Origin: Chersky-822 sp035533915
Lineage (GTDB): Bacteria; Actinomycetota; Actinomycetes; Streptosporangiales; Streptosporangiaceae
NCBI GenBank assembly: GCA_035533915.1
Contig: DATLSX010000086.1
Location: 1-64,000 of the forward strand
DNA length: 64,000 nt
Direction: 5' to 3'
Shown here: positions 15,853-22,626 of the stretch, one piece after another
Layout: the number at the start of each line of letters is the position of its first letter
Position numbering within the stretch: the first letter of the stretch is position 1
Translations under genes and position numbers: made by a program
Notes under the pieces: model-generated
Told to the model about the DNA's origin: nothing
Databases searched by the model: none
The model's input: the letters and a program-made list of their open reading frames with translations, nothing else

Positions 15853-17717
15853 CAGCGCGCTGCCAGGTCAGCGGCGCGGGCGAGCGCGGTCTCGACGACG
15901 GCCCGGCGCTCGGCGGACAGCGGGACGGACATCCGCAGCAGCCCCGCCGCGAGCCGGGCACCCGGTCCCGCCTCGCCGCGGCCGGCGTCCAGGACCGGCA
16001 CTTCCTTGACCGTCACGCCGCACCCGGCCAGCGCCGCCCGGTTCGCCGCGTCGCCGGGAAGCGCGACCCAGGGGACATGCTCGTCGGTGTCGACGACCGT
16101 GATCCCGCCGCGTTCGAGCCAGCCCAGCAACGCGGGCTTGGCCGCTCCGATCCGCGCGCGCAGTTGCTCCAGCGGGTCGGGCTGAGCGAGCAGGTCAAGC
16201 GCCACGTCCAGGGAGAGCGCCGACACCGCGAGCGGCGGGAGCACGGCTCGCACCGTCGCGGCGATCCCCGGCGAGGTCACGGCGAACCCGACCCGCAGCC
16301 CGCCGCAGCAGTACCCCTTGGACATGCCGCGCAACACGATCAGCCCGGGAACGCTATCGGTCAGCGGCGCGGCGCTTGTCCCTGGTGCCAGGTACCCGCC
16401 GCAGGTCTCGTCCACGACGAGTACCCCGCCGACGCTGGTAGTGGTCGCGGCCAGCTCCCTGATCATGGCCAGCGACCAGTGCCTGCCGGTGATGGCCGGC
16501 CGGTCGACGACGGTGACCGCCGGCCTGTGGCAGGTCACAGCCGCGCGCGCGTCCGCCAGATCGGTGATCGGCGCTACCACGACCTGCCCGCCGATGGCGG
16601 CCGCCGCCTCGGCGATCTGCGGATGACCGGTCCGGTCGACCAGCACGGCCCCGCCGTCGGCGAGCCTGCACAGGCCGTGCAGCAACCCGGTCACGCCGGC
16701 GCCCGCGGTGATCCGATCGTGACCCGGCGCGCTGCCCGCTGGCCAGCCGAGATGGGCGGCCAGCACCGGAGCGGCTCGCTCGCCGCCGAACGGGTCGGTC
16801 AGGTCATAGCGGCGGGCCAGGTCGGGCAAGGCCGCCGGGTCGGCGGCCACCCGCGCCCAGGCGGCGGCCACGGCCCGCGCCGACAGCTCGGCCTCGTCTG
16901 GCGCCCAGCGCAGGTCCGCCCCGGCAGGTACCGCCCGTGCCTGGTGCCCGGCCAGCGCGGACTCCACGACCCGGTTTGGCCTGGCCACGAACTGCACGTA
17001 CCTGGCGGCGATGGTCACTGGCGCACCGGACCGGAACTCGGTGTCCACGCCCAGCACCTCGTAGCCTGCCCTGGTCAGCAGCGACCGGATCTCGGCGGGC
17101 GTATAGAGCCGGATGTCATCCGGCAGCACTGCCCGCGTCCCGTCACCGCGGCTGACAACCACCTCGCCGCGGCTGCGGCTGGCCACCGGGTCGTATCCCC
17201 GGTTGAACCGGAAAGTCGTCCCGTCGATCTCATCCTCCGCAAGCGCCTGGTAGATGCGCGCTATCCCCAGGACGCTGGAATGGTCGAGTACGAGCAGGCC
17301 GTCAGCCGGCAGCAGCCGCCGCAGCGTGCGCAGCAGCCGGAGCTGGTCGGCGTCGGTGCCCCAGCCGAAGGCCTGGACGCAGATCGCCGCGTCCACCGGC
17401 GGCAAGCCCCAGTCCGCCGACTCGATCAAGTCGAGCTGGCGGAGCTGGAGCCGCACGCCCGCATCGGCGGCCGCCCGGCTGGCCCGGTCCAGCGCGTACG
17501 GCGAGGCGTCCGCGCCGACCACCTGGAAACCGAGCCTGGCCAGTCCGATCGCATGCCTGCCGACGCCGCAGCCGACGTCGAGCACTCGCCTGCCCGGCGC
17601 CAGCCGGGTGAGGACGTCGGCCAGGTAGGCCACTTCCGCTGCCGTCCGCTCCGCCGTGTACTCCGCGTCGGCGTAGGCCCAGTAGTCGGCGGTGAAATAG
17701 TCGCGGTACCAGGGCAC
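15852..17717 (-). CDS. SAM methyltransferase-PLP aminotransferase fusion
   Basis: A 621-aa protein; GTG start five bases after PP-loop gene 2. Residues ~1-250 are a class I methyltransferase with motif I VLDVGCGVGRHAIGLA (45-60) and GFQVVGAD. Residues ~265-621 are a fold-type I class I/II aminotransferase: VVDETCGGYL supplies the pyridine-N Asp436, and RGMSKGYCCGGLRVGF the Schiff-base Lys467. The fusion implies sequential methylation and transamination (or decarboxylation) of one intermediate, perhaps to make an unusual amino acid. That is consistent with the ATP-grasp ligase and acyltransferases nearby, but the substrate is unknown. I know no characterised enzyme with this exact arrangement. 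Confidence 0.8.
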   Translation of the reverse strand: MPWYRDYFTADYWAYADAEYTAERTAAEVAYLADVLTRLAPGRRVLDVGCGVGRHAIGLARLGFQVVGADASPYALDRASRAAADAGVRLQLRQLDLIESADWGLPPVDAAICVQAFGWGTDADQLRLLRTLRRLLPADGLLVLDHSSVLGIARIYQALAEDEIDGTTFRFNRGYDPVASRSRGEVVVSRGDGTRAVLPDDIRLYTPAEIRSLLTRAGYEVLGVDTEFRSGAPVTIAARYVQFVARPNRVVESALAGHQARAVPAGADLRWAPDEAELSARAVAAAWARVAADPAALPDLARRYDLTDPFGGERAAPVLAAHLGWPAGSAPGHDRITAGAGVTGLLHGLCRLADGGAVLVDRTGHPQIAEAAAAIGGQVVVAPITDLADARAAVTCHRPAVTVVDRPAITGRHWSLAMIRELAATTTSVGGVLVVDETCGGYLAPGTSAAPLTDSVPGLIVLRGMSKGYCCGGLRVGFAVTSPGIAATVRAVLPPLAVSALSLDVALDLLAQPDPLEQLRARIGAAKPALLGWLERGGITVVDTDEHVPWVALPGDAANRAALAGCGVTVKEVPVLDAGRGEAGPGARLAAGLLRMSVPLSAERRAVVETALARAADLAAR

Positions 17718-17722
17718 CTGCG

Positions 17723-18937
17723 TCAGCTCACCGTGCTGAGCTCGCGCCGGGCGAAGAAGTCACAGACGTCGCACAGGTCGGGCGCGTTAGAGACGCCTTC
17801 TTGCAGCAGGTAGATGCCGTCGCAGCCGCGGCAGGTCGCTTCGAGCAGCGGGAACATGTAGCGCTGCATGTTCGCGAAGGAGGAGAACAGGTAGTAGTCG
17901 ATGCCTGGCCACAAGTCGAACAGGTGGTCGGTAAGCGCGTACGCCATCGACCGCTCGTCCGGGCCGGTCGTAAAGCGCCCCGGCGTGCCCTGCCGGTTCA
18001 GCTCGGGAGCGACAAGCTCCAGGTACAGGGTCAGTTCTTTCTTGGTGATCCGGTAGAGCGGGAACACGTAGCGCAGGTCCGCGATCTCCCTGACCGGGAT
18101 GCCGCCCATCCGGAAGCCGCTGGTGAACCAGGTGACCATGCTGGCGACCAGGTCGTCGGCATTGAACCCGAACGCCACCACCCCGGCGCCACGTGACCTG
18201 GCCTGGTCTTCCAGCATCCGGCGCAGCACCTGATGTCCGATGACCATCGTCAGGTGATTACCCTCGCCGGCCACGACCTCGTTCATCGCGTCGACGAACC
18301 GTCCCTTGAGCCGGAAGACCCGTTCCACGTCCTGCGAGGTGACGATGACCTGGTGCACGCCGAGGCGCTCCCCGGATTCCCTGGCCGCGGCGAACGTGGC
18401 GGGCTCCTCCCAGTCGGGCAGGCCAGTGATCGTCACCGCGGTCATGTCCAGGGCGGGCAGCCGATCCCTAGTGCGTTCCAGCAAGGTCAGGTACGCGACG
18501 CTGTCCCGTCCGCCGGACAGGCCCACCACGACCTTGTCCCCCGGCCGCATCACGCCGTGGGAGAGCACGCTCTGGACGAACGTCTCCTCGACGTACTGAA
18601 TGAAGCCCGCGGCATCGAGTTGCTCGGTCCTGCGCTCCAGGGCGCCCATCGTGTCGAACAGCACCGTCTTGGAGTAGACCGGGTCTGGCGCGCCGTAGAC
18701 CTGCCGTTTCGGCTTGCGCAGCACGTCCATGTCGTAGAAGCGGACCTGGCGGACCTCGATGACGTCGTCGGGCTCGACCACCGTGGTGTCCTCGGACACG
18801 ATCTTTCCGTTACGCCAGGTGAGGACCGCATTGACAGGAATGCCATGCCGCAGCAAAACATCGGTGAGCGGCTGCCCCGCGACTGCCGCCAGCTCCTCTG
18901 TGGTGCCAAGTTTGGTCCGGAAGAACACTGATGCCAC
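17723..18937 (-). CDS. Beta-grasp (ThiS-like)/PP-loop ATPase with zinc ribbon, copy 2
   Basis: A 404-aa protein if started at the GTG at 18937, which follows AGGAGA and aligns with copy 1; an upstream in-frame start would add 17 residues without its own site. The beta-grasp domain is residues 1-70, SGGRDS at 141-146, and zinc-ribbon cysteines at 369, 372, 389 and 392, all exactly as in copy 1. Shared blocks include TGLPDWEEPATF, FTMGG/FRMGGIP.REI, ITKKELTLYLE and ELNRQGTPGRFTTGP. It heads the operon PP-loop 2, MT-aminotransferase, M28 peptidase, MFS 1. Two copies suggest two substrates (perhaps the two precursor types) or a heterodimer. Confidence 0.82.
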   Translation of the reverse strand: MASVFFRTKLGTTEELAAVAGQPLTDVLLRHGIPVNAVLTWRNGKIVSEDTTVVEPDDVIEVRQVRFYDMDVLRKPKRQVYGAPDPVYSKTVLFDTMGALERRTEQLDAAGFIQYVEETFVQSVLSHGVMRPGDKVVVGLSGGRDSVAYLTLLERTRDRLPALDMTAVTITGLPDWEEPATFAAARESGERLGVHQVIVTSQDVERVFRLKGRFVDAMNEVVAGEGNHLTMVIGHQVLRRMLEDQARSRGAGVVAFGFNADDLVASMVTWFTSGFRMGGIPVREIADLRYVFPLYRITKKELTLYLELVAPELNRQGTPGRFTTGPDERSMAYALTDHLFDLWPGIDYYLFSSFANMQRYMFPLLEATCRGCDGIYLLQEGVSNAPDLCDVCDFFARRELSTVS

Positions 18938-19071
18938 GGCGATTCTCCTATTCGAGCGGAACCGAGCGAACTCAGTCATTCGATCCATTCATGCTAATCG
19001 TTGTCCGCCTCGTCGTGGAGTACGGTTTTTTTGTGGCGACGACGTCGGCTGGCCGCCGATCACGCGGACTC

Positions 19072-20094
19072 ATGACCGTACAGACATACGATGATCCTGA
19101 GGCTATTTCAGGAATTGGATGGAATGAACTCGTACGGGCCGATGCGGCGCCGGTCTTCTACCAGACCGGGTACCTGACGGCCTACTCCCGGTCCCCGCTG
19201 GCGGTCGTCGACAGGTTCAGTTACCTGGTCGTCCGGCAGGCTCCGGCCGAGCGGCCGGTCGCCGTCGTCCCGGTGGCACTGCACCGGGAGGCCGACCCGC
19301 TGGGCGGCTTGCGCGGCATCCATCCGGGTGTCGAGCACGGGCCCGCCCTGCTCAGCCATGTCTGGCACTGCTACGACACGCGCATCGTCGGGCTTGCGGC
19401 CCTGGGCGAGGCAGGAACCGACGTGGCGGCCGTGGTGGTCCAGGCGCTTGCGGACCTGGCCGACCGCTGGGGAGCGCGCTGGTTCGGTTTCGTGAACGTG
19501 GAGCGCGGCAGCGCCACCGCCGCGGCGCTCACCGCGGCTGGCCTGGCCGGGACGCATCTGGTGGACCGGTTCCGCGCGGACCTGACCGGGCTCACCAGCT
19601 TCGAGGGTTACCTGCGGCGGCTGGGGACCAGGCCGCGGGCGAACCTGACCCGCTGCGCCCGCAGGGCCGCCGAAGTCGGCATCAGCACCAGCATCACCGG
19701 GGCGGCCGACTGCGATCTTGACGAGGTCGCCGAACTCTGCGGCAGGTCAGCGGCCAGGTTCGGCAACCCCGGCTTCTACCCGACGCAGACCTTTGCCAGC
19801 TTTGTCGCCGGGCTCGGCCCGCTTGCCCACGTCCTGGCGGTCCGCCAGTCCGGCAGGCTTGTCGCGGTCGGCGTATGCCTGACCGACGAACGCCGGTTTC
19901 ACACCTGGACGTGCGGCGTGGACTACGACGTCGTCGGGAACGCGAGCCCGTACACCCTGCTCTTCGCCGAGTCGGTGGCCCTGGCGATCAGGCTCGGCCT
20001 GCCCGTGCTCGAAGGCGGCCGCAGCAACGCGGTGTTCAAGACGCGGCATGGCCTGGCGCCGTGCCGCCTCGACGCTCACCTGGCCAAGACCTGA
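19072..20094 (+). CDS. FemAB/GNAT-like acyltransferase 1
   Basis: A 340-aa protein from the ATG giving MTVQTYDDPEAI; no clear ribosome binding site, and upstream in-frame starts exist (for example GTG 19034). The arrangement is of the BioF2/FemAB type (PF13480-like): a first GNAT half, then YLRRLGTRPRANLTRCARRA (basic acceptor-binding helix) and a second half with WTCGVDYDVVGNASPYTLLF and EGGRSNAVFKTRHGL. FemABX proteins transfer amino acids from aminoacyl-tRNA to peptides. The cluster context suggests amino-acid or acyl addition to a peptide, which is inference. It is divergent from PP-loop gene 2 and 62 bases before acyltransferase 2. Confidence 0.72.
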   Translation: MTVQTYDDPEAISGIGWNELVRADAAPVFYQTGYLTAYSRSPLAVVDRFSYLVVRQAPAERPVAVVPVALHREADPLGGLRGIHPGVEHGPALLSHVWHCYDTRIVGLAALGEAGTDVAAVVVQALADLADRWGARWFGFVNVERGSATAAALTAAGLAGTHLVDRFRADLTGLTSFEGYLRRLGTRPRANLTRCARRAAEVGISTSITGAADCDLDEVAELCGRSAARFGNPGFYPTQTFASFVAGLGPLAHVLAVRQSGRLVAVGVCLTDERRFHTWTCGVDYDVVGNASPYTLLFAESVALAIRLGLPVLEGGRSNAVFKTRHGLAPCRLDAHLAKT

Positions 20095-20136
20095 CCCGAC
20101 CCGACCCGGACCGCCTCGCGAAGGAGACCGTTTGTT

Positions 20137-20160
20137 ATGTGCCTGGTAACGACCCGATGA
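20137..20160 (+). CDS. Seven-codon mini-ORF MCLVTTR coupled to acyltransferase 2
   Basis: AAGGAG (20121-20126) precedes ATG 20137, which encodes MCLVTTR. The stop overlaps the ATG at 20157 (ATGA). This could be a leader ORF for translational coupling. If acyltransferase 2 instead starts at GTG 20139, the same ribosome binding site serves it and the mini-ORF is meaningless. Confidence 0.3.
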   Translation: MCLVTTR

Positions 20161-21308
20161 ACATCACCAGCCAGATCTGGCCGGGGATCGCGCCGCAGTG
20201 GCCCGATCTGGCCACAGGCGGCTCGCTGCTGAGCAGTCCGGCCTGGATCCGCGCCCTCAGCGGCCGCGGCAACAAGCGCACGATCACGATCGTCGTCAGT
20301 GCAGACGGCGAACCTCGGGTGGCGGCGCTGGCCACCGTCCGGAGCGAGCCGGAACCTGGCCAGTTCTATGACCTGCACCATGTGCTGATCAGCCCGGCTC
20401 CGGCGCTGCCGCTGACCGAAGCCGCGCGCGCGGCCAGGACCGAACTGGCCGGCTCGGCACCGCCGGCCGAGCACTGGGTGCCCAGCCTGGTCGTGATGCT
20501 GCCGGGATATGAATGCGAGCCGGTGGGTCCTGGCCGCGACGATGCCAGGCTGCTCGGCGAACTGACCGACGCCGCCTGCCGGTGGGCGGCCGAACAGGAC
20601 CTGCGCTCGGTCGCGTTCTTGTACACCCGGCCGGACGCGAAGAGCCTGGCGGCAGCGCTGACCGAGCGTGGCTTCGTCGGCATGCCGCTGTCGCTGACCT
20701 GGGATCTCGTGGTTCCCGATGGCGGTTTCACCGGATACCTGGCCAGCCTGTCGAGCAAACGCCGCAGGGAGGCGCAGCGGGAACTTGCGCGGGTGGCCGA
20801 CGCGGGAGTTCGCATCCGCCACCTCGATCACGACGAGACCAGCACCGAACCGGTGCGTGCCGCCATGACGGCGCTGCGCAGCCAGCTAGTGCGCAAGTAC
20901 CGCGGCTATGCCGACGAGCAGGGCGAACGCGCCAAACTCGACATGCTCATCCGTGACGTTTGTTCGGACCGGGCGCATGTGGTCGCCGCGCTGGCCGACG
21001 ACCACATGGTCGGCTTCGCGCTCTTCGCACCGTACGGCGCCACCTGGTACTGCCTGGCGACCGGATTCGACTACGCCGACCCGCGGAGCAGGCTCTGCTA
21101 CTTCGCGACACTGTTCTACGCGGCGGTTCCGGTCGCGGCGCAGGGCGGTGCCAGGTCGCTCGGCTATGGCCAGGGATCAGGTCATGCCAAGCGATCGCGA
21201 GGTTGCGTCGGCACGCCGCTGGCCGGCTGGATGCGCTCGGAAGACCCAGCGCTGACCGAGGCGGCCCTGGCGTCGGCGGCGGTCACCAGGCTGCAGCCCG
21301 GGGCCTGA
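20157..21308 (+). CDS. FemAB/GNAT-like acyltransferase 2
   Basis: A 383-aa protein from ATG 20157, or 389 aa from GTG 20139 (the latter is 12 bases after AAGGAG). GYLASLSSKRRREAQRELARV matches the basic helix of BioF2/FemAB-type acyltransferases, and the C-terminal GNAT half has CLATGFDYADPRSRLCYF and GSGHAKRSRGC. That C-terminal block is shared with the broken gene at 4903-5708. With acyltransferase 1 it forms a two-gene unit in the centre of the peptide cluster. Acceptor and donor are unknown; aminoacyl or acyl transfer to a cluster peptide is inferred. Confidence 0.72.
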   Translation: MNITSQIWPGIAPQWPDLATGGSLLSSPAWIRALSGRGNKRTITIVVSADGEPRVAALATVRSEPEPGQFYDLHHVLISPAPALPLTEAARAARTELAGSAPPAEHWVPSLVVMLPGYECEPVGPGRDDARLLGELTDAACRWAAEQDLRSVAFLYTRPDAKSLAAALTERGFVGMPLSLTWDLVVPDGGFTGYLASLSSKRRREAQRELARVADAGVRIRHLDHDETSTEPVRAAMTALRSQLVRKYRGYADEQGERAKLDMLIRDVCSDRAHVVAALADDHMVGFALFAPYGATWYCLATGFDYADPRSRLCYFATLFYAAVPVAAQGGARSLGYGQGSGHAKRSRGCVGTPLAGWMRSEDPALTEAALASAAVTRLQPGA

Positions 21309-21331
21309 GCTAGCGATCCGGGACCTGCGCG

Positions 21332-22201
21332 CTAGTGGCCCAGGCCGCGCGGCCAGAAGCGCCGCGACGTGGCGAGCACGAGATCTTGCCACGGGTCTAG
21401 GTCGGTGCCGTACATCCGCAACGCCAGCCGGATGCGTGCCGGGTCAGGACCGGGAGAGGCCGGCGTGAAGTCCGCCCTGAGCAGTTCAGCGAGCGGATGA
21501 GCGGGCGGGAGCAAGGACGCCAGGCGTTCGCCGCTGCCCGGTGCGGCCAGTTCGGTGCCGCCCGCCTCCAGCATCGCGCCTGCGGTCTTGCGCAGTGGCC
21601 GGGGCAGTTCATCCCATGCCGCGACCAGCGCTCTGGCACGAAGCCCGGCGAGTACTTCGGGGTAGCCGCGCCGCTCCTGCGGCGCGCTGGCCCGCATCAG
21701 GGCGAGCGCAGTGCGCAGCTCGTCCGGGTCGCCATCGCGGGGCAGGCCCTCCGGTCCGCCGAAGACCGCGCTCTCCTTCGCCGAGTCGGCCGGCGTGTCC
21801 GAGCTGTGCATCAGCGCGAGCATGACGTTGATCGAACCGAGCTCGCCCCGGATGGTGCCAGGACCGGCCTTGACCGGGTCGCTCGAGCCCTTCGCCTGAA
21901 CCAGCCGCCGGTGACTGCACTCCGCGCGGTCCTGGCGCTGGTCCGCCAGCAGCATCGCGACGGTCGGGCCGAACGCGAAGAGCTGGTCTACCAGCCGGTA
22001 GAGGTAGGCGTTCCAGGAATGGCTGATGTTGTTCTCGTGGAAGGAATCCAGGTCCGCCGGGCGGTGCCACAGCACCCGCCAGGCGATGGGCGTGAAGCCG
22101 ATGGACTCCATCCGGTCCAGAACCGCGTCGCCGAGATATCGGGCAAGGGCGTCTGGGCCGAGCAGTGAGAAGACTGTCCGGTCCCAATTGATATCGTCCA
22201 C
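21332..22201 (-). CDS. Nucleoside-diphosphate-kinase-like protein
   Basis: A 289-aa protein; GTG start after AAAGG. The first ~150 residues follow the NDK pattern: TVFSLLGPDALARYLGDAV corresponds to the TFVMIKPD...RGLVG start, GTIRGELGS to GTIRGD, and NVMLALMHSSD to the NxIHGSD catalytic-histidine loop (His132 here). The invariant Lys of the KPD motif is Gly15, which should weaken classical NDK activity. About 140 extra C-terminal residues have no counterpart in standard NDKs. It is last in the operon P2, nucleotidyltransferase 1, M16, tiny ORFs C-B-A. It may phosphorylate or bind a nucleotidylated intermediate; that is inference. Confidence 0.68.
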   Translation of the reverse strand: MDDINWDRTVFSLLGPDALARYLGDAVLDRMESIGFTPIAWRVLWHRPADLDSFHENNISHSWNAYLYRLVDQLFAFGPTVAMLLADQRQDRAECSHRRLVQAKGSSDPVKAGPGTIRGELGSINVMLALMHSSDTPADSAKESAVFGGPEGLPRDGDPDELRTALALMRASAPQERRGYPEVLAGLRARALVAAWDELPRPLRKTAGAMLEAGGTELAAPGSGERLASLLPPAHPLAELLRADFTPASPGPDPARIRLALRMYGTDLDPWQDLVLATSRRFWPRGLGH

Positions 22202-22231
22202 GGTCAGCCTTTCGGGTCCACGTCAGCTTAA

Positions 22232-22274
22232 GGCCGGGGCGCGACGCGGATTGGCCGTCTGCCGCACCCCGGCC
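22232..22274 (-). terminator. Hairpin after tiny ORF A
   Basis: GGCCGGGG (22232-22239) pairs with CCCCGGCC (22267-22274). On the minus strand this lies 10 bases after the stop of tiny ORF A and before the NDK-like gene. Confidence 0.45.
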
Positions 22275-22284
22275 ACGTACGGGG

Positions 22285-22335
22285 TTACTTCTTCTTCAAG
22301 CCCGGGCGACGTGCGCTGTAACGATGACGATCCAC
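22285..22335 (-). CDS. Tiny ORF A: MDRHRYSARRPGLKKK
   Basis: GTG to TAA, 16 codons, preceded by GAAGGAAGG. It aligns without gaps to tiny ORFs B-E: M1, Arg3-His4, four variable residues (RYSA), then RRPGLKKK. Gly12 replaces the usual Arg. It is one of three consecutive tiny genes between the M16 peptidase and the NDK-like gene. The repeated pattern, individual ribosome binding sites and hairpins argue that it is translated. The product may be a ribosomal substrate whose variable residues 5-8 form the specific part. Confidence 0.72.
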   Translation of the reverse strand: MDRHRYSARRPGLKKK

Positions 22336-22361
22336 GAATGCCTTCCTTCAGGTGAGGTTGT

Positions 22362-22422
22362 CGTCGCTAAGCCAGCGGGAGGCTACCGCTGGCTTAGCGA
22401 CGCAGAAGCGGTTGCGCAACCG
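22362..22422 (-). terminator. Strong hairpin pair between tiny ORFs B and A
   Basis: CGTCGCTAAGCCAGCGG (22362-22378) and CCGCTGGCTTAGCGACG (22386-22402) form a perfect 17-bp stem with a 7-base loop. A 14-bp palindrome CGGTTGCGCAACCG (22409-22422) lies between this stem and the stop of tiny ORF B. The structure is far stronger than needed for spacing, and suggests 3'-end protection or attenuation of the short mRNA. Confidence 0.75.
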
Positions 22423-22423
22423 G

Positions 22424-22471
22424 TCACTTCTTGACGCGCGGCCTGCGACTCATGTACACGTGACGATCCAC
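22424..22471 (-). CDS. Tiny ORF B: MDRHVYMSRRPRVKK
   Basis: GTG to TGA, 15 codons, six bases after GGAGGGAGG. Same plan as the other tiny ORFs: M-D-R-H, variable VYMS, then RRPRVKK. An internal ATG (MSRRPRVKK) is possible but has no ribosome binding site. It lies between two hairpin regions within the tiny-gene array. Confidence 0.72.
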   Translation of the reverse strand: MDRHVYMSRRPRVKK

Positions 22472-22524
22472 CTATACCTCCCTCCGCTGTCCGCATTCCG
22501 ACAGTGCGGTGCGCCTGCTCTGGG

Positions 22525-22575
22525 TTACTTCTTCTTGATGCGAGGCCTGCGGGCAGCCCTTAGGTGACGGCTCAT
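22525..22575 (-). CDS. Tiny ORF C: MSRHLRAARRPRIKKK
   Basis: ATG to TAA, 16 codons, with GGGAGGGAGG six bases upstream. It follows the M16 peptidase gene by 51 bases. Pattern M-S-R-H, variable LRAA, then RRPRIKKK. A weaker hairpin (CCGCTGTC with GACAG/GCGG, about 22478-22503) follows it. It is the first of the three-gene array. Confidence 0.74.
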   Translation of the reverse strand: MSRHLRAARRPRIKKK

Positions 22576-22626
22576 CGATACCTCCCTCCCATGGTGAGTG
22601 CTTTGCCCGGCGCTCGGCCGGGACGT

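Noticed and set aside
22285..22575. Tiny ORFs as type I toxins
   Set aside because: Type I toxins have a hydrophobic membrane helix; these are hydrophilic and basic, and no antisense RNA promoter is evident.
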